Positions 34,713-46,800 of a DNA stretch of 64,000 nt are shown here, one piece after another. How positions within the stretch are numbered: the first letter of the stretch is position 1; every line of letters begins with the position of its first letter. Under the pieces are notes generated by a model. That model saw only the letters and a program-made list of their open reading frames with translations, did not search any database and was not told the origin of the DNA. This DNA comes from Lathyrus oleraceus (lineage: Eukaryota; Streptophyta; Magnoliopsida; Fabales; Fabaceae), in assembly GCF_024323335.1 (NCBI RefSeq), contig NC_066583.1, forward strand, positions 367,409,877-367,473,876, given 5' to 3'. The position numbers were made by a program, and so were the translations under genes.

Positions 34713-34956
34713 GATTACCTGCTTCGCCGTTGTCATTCACATCGAACAATATTAGTATTTCCGGGTCACCTGCAATGAATGGTTCCTCAGTTCAGTACAG
34801 CAGAATTCTCATCAAGATCATAAGGCTCACCAATTGCAACAGAATCAACAGAAGCTGCAGAGTGCTTCAAGTTCTATGGATTTGCCTGCTTTTCAAAAAG
34901 GACCATCTACAGAAGAAAAAATACTGAGAACAATGATAAGAGCGAAAATAGCGTAA
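34685..34956 (+). pseudogene. Captured fragment resembling SEUSS-LIKE (LDB-family) co-regulators
   Basis: In one frame the sequence reads LRLPASPLSFTSNNISISGS followed by PAMNGSSVQ. After a frame change near 34800 it reads QQNSHQDHKAHQLQQNQQKL and SSSMDLPAFQKGPS. This order (PASP-SF-SNNIS-SGS, then SHQD and a Gln-rich run) matches what I remember of the N-terminal part of plant SEUSS-LIKE transcriptional adaptors. Frameshifts and a TAG/TGA-rich tail show that it is a dead fragment. The 3' LTR carries the same at about 45795-46066. Identification is from memory. Confidence 0.5.
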
Positions 34957-36849
34957 ACAAGGAACAAAAGAGTACCATTTGTTGTCGTGAGATTCCCCAA
35001 ACCATAGCAATCCAAAGCTGCAACAAACACCACAAACCTTGGCCTAAGTCAATGCAGCAACCTAATCATGTTTATTCACAGCCTGTAGAAACATTTTGAA
35101 AACAATTCCTTCTGCTGGAATTTTTAGAGAGCCTATGACACCAGTTAATGATACCACACTTGCGGTACAGAGTCCAAGCTCACATAACCTGCAAAGACCA
35201 AACCAAATCACATCAGTCTTCATGACCTCCGAAGCCATTCATGCGTTAAGCATTTTTCACTGCAGTAACAAAACCCAGAGTAATCAGTCAAAGCGTTAAG
35301 ATTTCAAGGAATTTCCCAAATTGGAATTGGGACAAAAGCAAAGAAGAAAGCTAAGTACAGATTACCGTTTCCGGAAAATAGCATCAAACAGGACAACTCG
35401 GTTCTGAGCACCAAAAAAACACTTCTGGAATTTTTCTTCTTTGAACTTTTGAGTACCGTTTGAAACCCTAAGCTGCAGGGATAAAAGGAAGAGAGCGATT
35501 CGGAGACGAAAAAGTAACGACGAAAAATTGAGAGAGGGAGGCGGATTTGAAAAACGGAGCAAACAGAACCCTAAATCGAAAAATCAAACACAAACCTGTT
35601 TGGGAGAGGGAAGGAGCGAGGTTGAGCCGTCGTTACCGTCTTCACCACCGGAGGTGAGCTCTCTTTTGCTTCAGCCTTTGTTTTTTGTATGATTCGAGAG
35701 TGATTGAGAGAAAGGGTTGAGGTCGAGGATGGATTGATTGAGGGAGATGAGGGCATTTGGGTGTGAGATGAACGAAGAAGAAAGAGTGAACGAAGTGAGA
35801 GAGAGGGTTGTGGGTGAGATTGAGTCGAGAGAAGAGGGATTGAGAGAGACGATTCCATTTTTGATTTTTTTTCTTTCTTTATTTTCTTTTTTTCAATTTA
35901 GTATTAAATAGGGTAAGTAGTTTTAAAAAAACATTATTATTAAAAAGGATTCCTTTAATTTTCCTAGGTACAGCCAATTAATATTTTCATTTCCCATTCC
36001 CTTTTTGAAGAAACCAACGGCCAGGGGTGGGATTTAATTAGGGAACTCTACAGTTTTTTTTATTATTTAATTTTTTCATTTTAATTCTTTTTTAGTTTAT
36101 CTTAGTTTATACATTTAAGTTAGCATTAAAATATCAGTTAGTTAGTAAGTGGTCTGGTGGAGGGGAGTGGCTTCTAGATCTTTAGTGTAGTGGGTTCGAT
36201 ACTCCTAGGCGTAGTTTTTCTTTCTTTTAATATTTTCTTTTATATTTATGCTTTATTATTCATATTTCTTTTTTTATTTATTGTTTAATAATATAGATTT
36301 GTTTTTTTCTTTTAATTGCATCATGCATTCGAAACCATTTTTTTAACTTATAAAAATCATATTTTCTCGATTCAATATCGAGCCCATTTTCACACCCTTG
36401 TAAGTCGATTGCTTTTAAGCATCGCCATCAACCTCACATAGCTTACTCTTGGGCTTTCTTACAATGAGCCGGTTCTCTTGCACTTACACTCATGCATTAC
36501 ATTATTTGTTGTTTGGGCACGATTTAATTATTTCATGATTTTTTAATCCCCATTTGACAAAATGTACCCCACTCCCCCGATGTGTAATAATCTTGTACTG
36601 TTTTATTTCTTTATTGCTTGACTGTGTAGTTAGCTACTAACACAAGAATAAAATCAACAATTTCAAAAATACAAAAATATGACTCGATTCAACGTCGAGC
36701 TTTTTCTCAATAAACGAACCAATTCGTTTCTCCTTTCCATTCCATCCCATTTCAAAAAAACTTCATCAAATGCTTGATCCAACGTCAAGGCATTTTTCAT
36801 AATCAAAAATTCAAAAAATATTAATTCATAATTAAGACCTTTTCAATAA

Positions 36850-37340
36850 AGATGGAAGTGGAACGTGGTGTATACCACGCACTCCTGAGACTAAGATTCG
36901 AGATGTATATCTCGCCAATCCTAGTTCTCACCATCATCCAAACTTATCCACTTTGCTCTCTCAAACACTCATTCAAATTTCTCTTAAACGTCCATCAACA
37001 CTTGATCTATGGTCAAGTCATTTTCACAACAAAACTCAAAATACCTAATTCTTATTTAACACTTTTAATAAAGGTGGAAATGGAACATGGTGTATACCAT
37101 GCACTCCTGAGGTTAGGATTCGAGACGTATGCCTCGCCAATCTTAACTCTCGCCATCGCCTAAAATTGTCAATGCGGTTTCTTCAAACCCTTTCTCAATC
37201 AAATTCCAAAATACTTAATTCCTACCTTAAACTCTTTCAATAAAGATGGAAATGGAACATGGTGTATACCATGCACTCCTGAGGCTAGGATTCGAGATGT
37301 ATATCTCGCTCATCCAAGTTCTCGCCATCACTCAAAATAC
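36850..37340 (+). repeat. Three 'gtgtataccatgcactcctg' repeats in LTR
   Basis: Units starting with 'gtggaa(a)tggaacatggtgt' occur at about 36852, 37075 and 37246. Each runs some 85-90 bp to 'ctcgccaatcctagttctc' or variants, separated by less conserved spacers of roughly 85-140 bp. Copies in the 3' LTR lie 11110 bp downstream. Confidence 0.8.
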
Positions 37341-38069
37341 ATCCAACCAATCAAACTCTTTTCTCGCCGCCGTGCGAGTAATAAAAACCCTTTTCATAAA
37401 TGAAAGGTATCTTGTCTTAAGTGATATAAAACAATGTTTCAGCCACGATTGTTGAGTAGAGATAAATGATGTTTTTCCGAATGTAGATTTTTAAATCCGT
37501 TTGATGTGTGGTACGCGTCCACTCCTCATCTGTTTTGGGTAAAACAATGTTTTCGTCGATTAATACAATATAGCTTTCGCTAAAATCGACCAACAAACAA
37601 ACATTTTTCTACCCAGAACTACGTAAGCCTTGATTTCTCTGTTGAGATACGTAGGAGTAGGATTTGTAAATCTTGTCAGGCCCACTAATAAAAAACTTAG
37701 GTTTAGTCCTTCGTCAAAAATCCAAAAACATTTCTTCTCTCTTCTATTCTTTCTTTCCCACCTAATAATTGAAAAGCCTAACACTTCAAACTAACATTAA
37801 TGCACACAACTGACCTAATGGTTCCCGTTGAGTACAACGGACGTGAGGGGTGCTAATACCTTCCCCTTGCGTAATCGACTCCCGAACCCTGATATTGGTT
37901 GCGATGACCATATCTTATCCTTTCTTTTGTCTTGGGTTTTATCGATATTTCCCCTTTCCTTTTTAGGAATAAATAAAGTTCGATGGCGACTCTGTTCAGT
38001 CCATCATTGCGAGCGTGCGATCGCGCTTCGCTTTGAAGTCGTATCCCCATTTTTTCGAGGTGCGACAGA

Positions 38070-38087
38070 TGGCGACTCCACTGGGGA
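38070..38087 (+). other. Primer binding site of large-LTR element
   Basis: TGGCGACTCCACTGGGGA starts two bases after the LTR end. It differs by two bases from the Ogre PBS at 7732. Confidence 0.8.
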
Positions 38088-38289
38088 AGATAAATCCTAA
38101 GCGAGTCAAACCTAGTTAGGACGTTTGTGTGCCTTTGTTTGTTTAATTGTGTGGCTTTTCTTTATTGTTTTAATATCTTTATTGGTATTTGTTATATATT
38201 GGTTCCACCATGTTGGGTACTTGGATTTTGATTGCAAACCATGTGGGAAAGACTCTACACCCGAGTCTAGAGTGAAAAAAAAACATAAG

Positions 38290-38820
38290 ATAGGACGATG
38301 GTTGAGTAGTACGGACTCCCGAGGTGAATACTTCGTAAGGGTCGGTACGAGAACCTCACTTAGAGTAGATTCTTTTGTAAATATTGTCGCCCGAGGTGTA
38401 TACCTCGTAAGCGTCGATGTTTCAAAGGGGTCCATGACTCTAGGGACCTTTCAGAACATTAAACCTTTGGCCAACTAGAAATGATGGTTGCGTAGTATGG
38501 ATTCCCGAGGTGTATACTTCGTAAGGATCGATACGAGAACCTCGCTCAGAATAGATTCCCTAGATGGAGTTGACGACTGGAAAGTATTTCCCGTAAGCGT
38601 CAAACAGTCTTTTGAATCCATGACTCTGAGTACCCTGTCTAGAACCCAGTCGATGGTTGCGTAGTACGGACTCCCGAGGTGAATACTTCGTAAGGGTCGG
38701 TACGAGAACCTCACCCAGAATAGATTCCCTTGATGGAGTTGACGACCGGAAAGTATTTCCCGTAAGCGTCAAACATTCTTGTGAATCAATGACTCTGGGG
38801 ATCCTTTGTAACAAAGCCCT
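38290..38820 (+). repeat. Leader tandem repeats of about 170-185 bp
   Basis: Units beginning 'gatggttg(a/c)gtagta(c/t)gga' start at about 38298, 38483 and 38652, with a short partial copy near 38390. Each contains 'cccgaggtg(a/t)atacttcgtaag' and 'gtacgagaacctc'. They lie between the PBS and the gag remnant. Confidence 0.85.
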
Positions 38821-39057
38821 AGACCATACCCGGTGAGAACCCCGTTTTGGAAAAGCAATCAAATTTATCAGTACCTCGGACTTTTGAACTCGTGTATTAA
38901 AGAAAAAACACAAATATGCATGGCTTGCATTGCATTCATTCATTGCATCTGCATCGCATCATAATGCATGTCATTCTCCAGACAAAATACCAAAAAAACT
39001 CATCCATCTTTTGTCCGTGAAGCAAAGTGATTCTCAACACGCGAAGAGCAAAGAACC

Positions 39058-40059
39058 ATGTCTCAGGGGATGATGGACGAGCTAAGGAAAAGCCAAGAAG
39101 CGCTGAAGGAGGAACTTAATCTTTTGAAGAGCCAAATGAGATGGGTCTTGGAAACCCTGCAAGTCTTGTTGAGAAAAGAGGGTCACCCAATATACACTGC
39201 TGCAACAAAGAGAGCTACTACCCCGCATCCATCTGGTGTCACCCCAGGTCAAGGGAAATTCTATGTGGCAACTCCTCATTTACCAGTATATGGACCTCCC
39301 TCAAGACGTCATCAGCAACATCCTCTGGCTATTCCTCCTCAAAGTCACCAAAGCCAGGTTCAGAATAAAAATCAGAACAAGAGGAACAAGGATCACAATG
39401 ACTCGATTCCGGTGCCATATAGCAAGCTCTACCCGCAACTGATCCAAAATGCTTTGGTGACACCTCGAGCTCTCACGCCTGTGTCACCATACCTGCCATG
39501 GTACAATCCAAATGCAACATGTGAATTCCATAAAGGGGCATTGGGACATGACCTAGATTCTTGCTTCGCGCTAAAAGCCTTGGTACGAGGACTGATTAAC
39601 AAAAAGAGTTTAGTCTTTGAAGAAGATCACCCGAAGATCAAGTGCGAATACCATACTGGAACAATGGGGCACTCCATCGAGGAATGCAAGAGTTTTAAGC
39701 TCAAGCTGGAAGGATTAATTGACATAAGGTCACCAACACTCAAGGAGGAAGGCTCAGGTACATATACCTTGATTTCTGGGCCAGATAATGAGAAAGGGAA
39801 AGGACCCTTGAGACCCCTTAAGGTTTTGTACCACAAGGAAGATGTCAGGGATGTGGCTAATGAGCTATCATTGTTTCCTGGTAAGAGCATTGAGATACCG
39901 TCTTGGATTTCCAATGTCACGACCCATACCAATGAAAGAAAAGGAGAAGTGAGTAGTGGATCCAAGAGGGTGGCGTTCAATGATGAGGTTGAAGGAAAAG
40001 AATTTGAAGATCATCATGCCAATGTCAAAAAGCTTATTGATCCCAACCTTCAAGTTTGA
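39058..40059 (+). CDS. Truncated Ogre-type Gag remnant
   Basis: A 333-codon frame starts at the ATG at 39058 with a coiled coil (MDELRKSQEALKEELNLLKS). It continues with a Pro/Gln-rich linker and two His/Cys motifs, CEFHKGALGHDLDSC (around residue 157) and CEYHTGTMGHSIEEC (around residue 198). The first aligns with CAYHSDSPGHDTNDC in the full Ogre Gag. The Gag core that precedes this motif in the Ogre (KLWIHFF...KEYAQKWRDLA) is absent. The frame is open despite the loss of pol, so it may still be translated; function unproven. Confidence 0.7.
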   Translation: MSQGMMDELRKSQEALKEELNLLKSQMRWVLETLQVLLRKEGHPIYTAATKRATTPHPSGVTPGQGKFYVATPHLPVYGPPSRRHQQHPLAIPPQSHQSQVQNKNQNKRNKDHNDSIPVPYSKLYPQLIQNALVTPRALTPVSPYLPWYNPNATCEFHKGALGHDLDSCFALKALVRGLINKKSLVFEEDHPKIKCEYHTGTMGHSIEECKSFKLKLEGLIDIRSPTLKEEGSGTYTLISGPDNEKGKGPLRPLKVLYHKEDVRDVANELSLFPGKSIEIPSWISNVTTHTNERKGEVSSGSKRVAFNDEVEGKEFEDHHANVKKLIDPNLQV

Positions 40060-42219
40060 AGAAGTCAATTCCCTAAAGTTGGCGATCATTTGGTTGTTTC
40101 AACACTTCTTTTGTAGTTTCTTTGCATGTTGGTTGTTATTTGCTTTTAAACATTGTTGTTTTATTTGAATTGGTAAGATTAATGAAATGTTTATGCATCT
40201 TTTGAATTGATCCATTCGTATTCACTCGTTTTTCATTTATGTTAAAAAACAAAAATTCTCCTCTCATTCACTTTTGTTTATCAAACTGTTGTGTTAACAA
40301 AGATTGGAGGGAGGATGATGAAAACGAAACACCTGAAATTGTTGTGGTATGCTTTTGAGTAAAACCTTGTCGATGATGTAAGGCATTGTTTCAAATCCCC
40401 AAACACTGGAGTGATAAGGATGTTAATCCCTAGACAACCACTTTGAGCCTAGAAGTTGGTGTTTATTTCGGATCTAAAACCCTTAATCTTAACCTGGGGC
40501 AGGGTAGTTGTGTTCAGATAGTTTGATCATGCATCCGATCTTTCAAAAAATTGTCCATATGAACACCCTTTAATTAGGTTCAACCACATGTCATCCTTCG
40601 TGCACATGTTGAAGTGTCGAAGAAGTTGAGAAAAGATGAAATTAGTGTTGGTTGATCCTCATCCACCAATAATGTGGCAGTCACACGCATAAAAAAAAAG
40701 AGGATAGAAAAAAGCCCACTAGGTCAATACCACAAGATGACTTAGGCAAAAGTTAGGGCATCCCGATGGACCAAAAGCTTCAAAGAAGCGGTCCAGGCAA
40801 AATTAGGGATAAAATAAATCAATCAAAAGAGGTCATTAAATCCTCGACAAAAACAAAATAAGGTGACTGCCATTTCAAGAAAATCTCACCTTGAATCCTC
40901 ATTTTCACTTTCGCACCTTCGAGGTCGAATACGTGTATCGAATTAACTGAACGTAGGAACTGGAGATCATCAAGGAGAAGGGGTGGGTAAAAACAAATTT
41001 TGAGCCTTATATCCTTTTGTTTCAAGAAACCGCGAACCAGACCACGTTACAACCCTTAAAAGACCTAATTGAGGCAGGGTTTATTTTGAAAGCATACTAT
41101 AACAAGGTTGTGTTAACTTGACTCCAAACGATTCTTGTTAATCATTTGATGGTACCAACTTGCATACTGTGAATGACTTGATCACCATTGTGTTCTTATC
41201 AATGACTCGTTCACTGTATTTCACCCGTTCATATCAATAAATTTTGATTTCAAATTTTTGCATAAACACTGCATTAAAATTACCATTTTTGAATGAACAA
41301 TCTTATTTGCAAGTCAACACTTAGCATCAAGAAATTCCAAATACAGTTGAGGAACTTGATAAAGTGAAAGAAGTCTAGTCTGGGGCAAGCCACCTTAGAG
41401 CTCAGTAAGTCCAATCACTCCAAGGTTCAGTTAGCCAAGAGTAATTTGCTTCAAGACTTAGGCTGGGGCAAGCCACCTCAGAGCTCAATGAGTCCACCTA
41501 TCCAAAGGACAATCAATCAAGAGTCTACCATTCCAGCATTTGGTTAGTCAAGTTCAGACCACTGCAAGTTTCAAACACTTGGGGCAAGCCATCTCAAGTT
41601 AGTCTCATGGAAAGTTGTTTCCAAACTCACTTTCAAGGTGAACATTTCCAAAGACCCAACAAACTAGGGCAAGATGAGCCACAGAGGGGCAGAACCTCTT
41701 TCTTCGTGCTTTCAAATTGCTCAAACAAATTCTGCCATACGTCAACAACTATTGAGTTTAAGACGAGTGCCCGAAAATTATGCTAGCACGATTCATTAAT
41801 CCTCCAAAAGGATCCATTGGCTAAGCTGTGGCCATCAAACTGGATAGAATCCTCCTTTGACAACATCTATCATAAAATGTTTGGTTGAGTTCTCGGTGTT
41901 GAGGAATCATGAGCTTCCATAAAAAGCCTTTACAAACTCCCAGTCTGCCCAGTGTCAGCATTCTCATAATCATGATCATTCATATATCATGCATAAAAGG
42001 AAATTCAAATCATGCATAGCCGAAATGTACTTCGTGCTCATTTTGCATTGACTCAGGTCTTGTTGTCGATCCTATGATCCTTTGACCTTTGATTCCAGTT
42101 TGTATTTGGTGCCCTTAAACCAACATCCGGTTTTCCCGGTCATTTTCAAGTCCAATTGTTGTTGGCAAAATCCGTTAAAGGGTGGTTGTAGTCCATTGCT
42201 TACGGTCAGAGTCCAATTG
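40060..42219 (+). other. Internal non-coding region of large-LTR element
   Basis: No pol sequence is recognisable. At 40735-40815 the post-pol motif 'gacttaggcaaaagttaggg' and 'gtccaggcaaaattaggg' matches the Ogre 3' region at 16733-16910, so the deletion removed everything from protease to integrase. At 41370-41600 a phrase 'tggggcaagcca(c/t)ctcag' recurs three times. Confidence 0.6.
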
Positions 42220-43335
42220 TTGTTATTCCAGTATCAGGTCATATATGAACCTGTCGTTGAGCTTTTTTCCGGGGTCAGGTCATACTTGAACCTGCTCTGA
42301 AGAGTTTTTCCAATTTTTGTTCAATACTATTCAGGTCATGTATGAACCTGTTGTTGAGCCTTTTATTCCGCTTGAACCTGCTCTGAAGAGTTTTTTCCAA
42401 TTTTTGTTCAATACTATTCAGGTCATGTATGAACCTGTTGTTGAGCCTTTTATTTCGGGGTCAGATCATACTTGAACCTGCTCTGAAGAGTTTTTCCAAT
42501 TTTTGTTCAATACTATTCAGGTCATGTATGAACCTGTTGTTGAGCCTTTTATTCCGGGGTCAGGTCATACTTGAACCTGCTCTGAAGAGTTTTTTCCAAT
42601 TTTTATTCAATACTATTCAGGTCATGTATGAACCTGTTGTTGAGCCTTTTATTCCGGGGTCAGGTCATACTTGAACCTGCTCTGAAGAGTTTTTTCCAAT
42701 TTTTGTTCAATACTATTCAGGTCATGTATGAACCTGTTGTTGAGCTTTTATTCCGGGGTCAGGTCATACTTGAACCTGCTCTGAAGAGTTTTTCCAATTT
42801 TTGTTCAATACTATTCAAGGTCATGTTTGAACCTGTTGTTGAGCTTTTTATTCCGGTGTCAGGTCATACTTGAACCTGTTCTGAAGATTCTTTCCCTATT
42901 TGTTCAATACCATTCAGGTCATGTATGAACCTGTTGTTGAACCCTTATTCCGGTGTCAGGTCATACTTGAACCTGCTCTGAAGATTTTTTTTCTCTCTGT
43001 TTGTTCAATACTATTCAGGTCATGTATGAACCTGTTGTTGAGCCTTTTATTCCGGGGTCAGGTCATACTTGAACTTGCTCTGAAGAGTTTTTCCAATTTT
43101 TGTTCAATACTATTCAGGTCATGTATGAACCTGTTGTTGAACCCTTATTCCGGTGTCAGGTCATACTTGAACCTGCTCTGAAGATTTTTTTCTCTAGTTT
43201 GTTCAATACTATTCAGGTCATGTATGAACCTGTTGTTGAACCCTTATTCCGGTGTCAGGTCATACATGAACCTGTTCTGAAGAGTTTTCTCCTTGATTAT
43301 TCCCCAGCGTTGTCAGGTCATATATGAACCTGTTG
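42220..43335 (+). repeat. About 100-bp tandem array in 3' region of large-LTR element
   Basis: Roughly ten copies of a unit of about 99-100 bp occur, for example starting at 42332, 42419, 42518, 42618 and 42718 ('caggtcatgtatgaacctgt'). Each unit also contains the half-copy 'caggtcatacttgaacctgc', so it is itself a diverged dimer. Later copies are shorter and more diverged. Confidence 0.93.
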
Positions 43336-43616
43336 TAGCATCTTTTCCTTTATTCGGGTTCGGTAAGTCATGTGTGAACTTACTTCCGAAATCCCTTGTA
43401 TTCTAAGTGTCGTTCATCAAATCTCACTTTGAATACTCCCCAGTGTGTGCCTGTTTCTCCAACAGGATTGTTTCCCCAGCAAGTTGTTTCTTACCATTTG
43501 TCTATCTCCCTTTGGATCATCAGTATTCCCCACATATTGGTCTGTCTAGTAGCATCTCCTGTCAAGGGTCCACCATATCCCTAGCAGGGAAGAAAATTAA
43601 AAAAAATCATGCATCC

Positions 43617-43715
43617 ACGCATATCATGTCATATCATATCATATCATGTCATATCATATCATATCATATCATGTCATATCATATCATAGCATATCGTATC
43701 ATATCACATCATGTC
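43617..43715 (+). repeat. 'catatcat' microsatellite-like tract
   Basis: A run of 5-bp 'atatc'-type units with interspersed 'atgtc' lies about 120 bp before the 3' LTR. Confidence 0.9.
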
Positions 43716-43820
43716 ATAGGGATTCAGGATCAAAATCCGGGTCTTCTTAGTATTTAACCATCTCCCACTATGATCATATGAAGAGTGTCCTACTTCATAT
43801 TCTCTAGTTGAAGACGCTTA

Positions 43821-43832
43821 AATAGGGGCAAC
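43821..43832 (+). other. Polypurine tract of large-LTR element
   Basis: AATAGGGGCAAC lies directly before the 3' LTR start TGTCATACC at 43833. Confidence 0.6.
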
Positions 43833-46800
43833 TGTCATACCCCGATTTTGACCCTGAAATTTTTTCATTTTTTTTTCATTTTTTATTTGGCACTTGGCCT
43901 AAAATTCATTTTTGCATACATTCATTCCCAAACCCATATTACATTGTATAGGCCTTTTTGATCATGGTGCTTTTGATTATAAAATGGATTTGACTTTCTA
44001 AGTTTCAATTTGATTTTAATTTCAAATTAAGTTTAATTCCAAATTTCAATTTAATCTTAATTGTTTATTTTACTAATGATTCAAACTCTAATCGATTTTA
44101 ATTTCCAAATGAATGTTAGAGTTGGTATCCAAGTAATTTTAAATGAATTATAGATTAATTTGTTGTTTTTTAATTTGGTTTTTGCTGATTTGTTATTATT
44201 AATTAAATTGATATTCATACTGATATTGGATTATTCCTAAAAATCCACATCCATTTTTATAATCAAATATCCAATAACCCAACTCTATTTTTAAACCCAT
44301 TTTTGTTTCAAACTATACCCAAAATCCACATCCATTTTCATTATCCATTTGGAACCAAAATCCATTTCATATCCATTTCACATCCAAATCCATTCATAAA
44401 AATTAATCAATTAACCCATAATTCATTATCCAAAACATTTTCCATTTATCCAATTCATTTTTCATTAGTACATTTCATGATATTTTATATATCCTAATAA
44501 GACAAAATGAAGAAAAAAAAAACAATTGGAATTGATGAGCAGGATAACATGAAGCCCACGGTGGTAGCTGGTACGGTGCAAATGCAAGGAATGAAATGGA
44601 AAATGCATCATGACAATCCATGCACTTTTGTACATAACAGCATAACAAGGAAGTTTCCATAATAGAATTCATGCTAAATTCACATGATAAACTCATTTTT
44701 AATAGCCAATTCAAAAAACAACTGAGCAACCATTAGTTCAATCTTATTTTTATGACAGTATGCTGGTTTTGCCTAAACAGTTTCACAACACCCCAAAATG
44801 CCGCACGCCGGCGCCGAAAGCCACAACTTCAAACAGCTGCTACCAAACAACAACATGCCAAGCTGCTATACCAGAGGCATCACAAAAATGGCGGCATCAC
44901 CGTAACCACAAAGGCTGAACCATTTCACAAATCCAGTTGCATAATGCATGACGGTAGACTGCATATGGCCTGTGATAATATCTGCAGAACCATATCAACC
45001 GTGTCATGGAATCTCGCGAAACATAAGGAAATGCTTTGTTGCAATGCAGTCGACCAATCAGATCATAAATCCATACTGCCAGTCAACATATGCTATGCAC
45101 ATTGATTATGAGCCTAAGGCTGCGGACAGTTGCGGAATGAGAGAAATTTTTACCTGTTGCAGACATGCGCTTAACCTCATATCCATAAGCACCAAGCAAA
45201 CCGTGAAAGGTCTGATGCAAGACAGAATGTTAGCAAATAGCAAGCCAAGGTGAGCCATAAACCAGGATTCAAGACAAGTGATACCAAGTAAGGTAGGGCA
45301 GTCATGAGTTTCTATCAAGAGCATGAACAAGCTTACATACCATGAAGTACTAGAGCATAAGTTGTCGAATCCGACCAAGTCTAGGTCGTGAAGCGTGATA
45401 CTTGCTGCAAGGAAGCTGCAACATGCTTGCAATCCTGCGATAACATATGGAAAAATCAGCATTCACATTTTGGTACCACAATAAACTTAATAGTGGGATA
45501 ATAAACCAGGACAACAATGAGTAAAAACAGAGGATCTTGGATTTTGCCCATAGTGCAAAACAGCCCAACTGAGTCACTTTACAAGAAGCAAAAAAAAGTT
45601 GCACAGGATGAAAGCATGGTCGAGCATATGAATAAGGAGGATATGGATAAGCATATCACAAAACTGACCGATGAGCTCGAGTCTGCAAACAGGAAGTGTG
45701 AAATCTACCGGTCCAATTTGCTCTCTATTTTAAAAGCTGTGAAGGATGTATCTAAAATTCTGTACTCTCCGGTGACCGCCATATGCAAAGAAGTGCAAGC
45801 ATTAATGGAGACTTGTATCTAAGATTACCTGCTTCGCCGTTGTCATTCACATCGAACAATATTAGTATTTCCGGGTCACCTGCAATGAATGGTTCCTCAG
45901 TTCAGTACAGCAGAATTCTCATCAAGATCATAAGGCTCACCAATTGCAACAGAATCAACAGAAGCTGCAGAGTGCTTCAAGTTCTATGGATTTGCCTGCT
46001 TTTCAAAAAGGACCATCTACAGAAGAAAAAATACTGAGAACAATGATAAGAGCGAAAATAGCGTAAACAAGGAACAAAAGAGTACCATTTGTTGTCGTGA
46101 GATTCCCCAAACCATAGCAATCCAAAGCTGCAACAAACACCACAAACCTTGGCCTAAGTCAATGCAGCAACCTAATCATGTTTATTCACAGCCTGTAGAA
46201 ACATTTTGAAAACAATTCCTTCTGCTGGAATTTTTAGAGAGCCTATGACACCAGTTAATGATACCACACTTGCGGTACAGAGTCCAAGCTCACATAACCT
46301 GCAAAGACCAAACCAAATCACATCAGTCTTCATGACCTCCGAAGCCATTCATGCGTTAAGCATTTTTCACTGCAGTAACAAAACCCAGAGTAATCAGTCA
46401 AAGCGTTAAGATTTCAAGGAATTTCCCAAATTGGAATTGGGACAAAAGCAAAGAAGAAAGCTAAGTACAGATTACCGTTTCCGGAAAATAGCATCAAACA
46501 GGACAACTCGGTTCTGAGCACCAAAAAAACACTTCTGGAATTTTTCTTCTTTGAACTTTTGAGTACCGTTTGAAACCCTAAGCTGCAGGGATAAAAGGAA
46601 GAGAGCGATTCGGAGACGAAAAAGTAACGACGAAAAATTGAGAGAGGGAGGCGGATTTGAAAAACGGAGCAAACAGAACCCTAAATCGAAAAATCAAACA
46701 CAAACCTGTTTGGGAGAGGGAAGGAGCGAGGTTGAGTCGTCGTTACCGTCTTCACCACCGGAGGTGAGCTCTCTTTTGCTTCAGCCTTTGTTTTTTGTAT

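Larger units (their letters stand above)
32724..38067 (+). repeat. 5' LTR of large-LTR element
   Basis: 5344 bp, TGTCATACCCC to GGTGCGACA. The central part (about 33640-35860) looks like captured host-gene sequence with exon-like pieces on both strands. The 3' part has three copies of a 'gtgtataccatgcactcctg' repeat. LTR-specific motifs near 37849 are shared with the Ogre. No LTR TATA box is clear to me. Confidence 0.93.

Noticed and set aside
35571..35858. 95-codon minus-strand Ser/Pro-rich frame in the large LTR
   Set aside because: The composition comes from a gagaga/tctctc-rich stretch that resembles an untranslated leader. It is probably part of the captured region but not demonstrably coding.
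43617..43715. 'catatcat' tract considered as an origin or telomere-like array
   Set aside because: It is short, imperfect and inside a retrotransposon 3' region; it is not a known telomere repeat.
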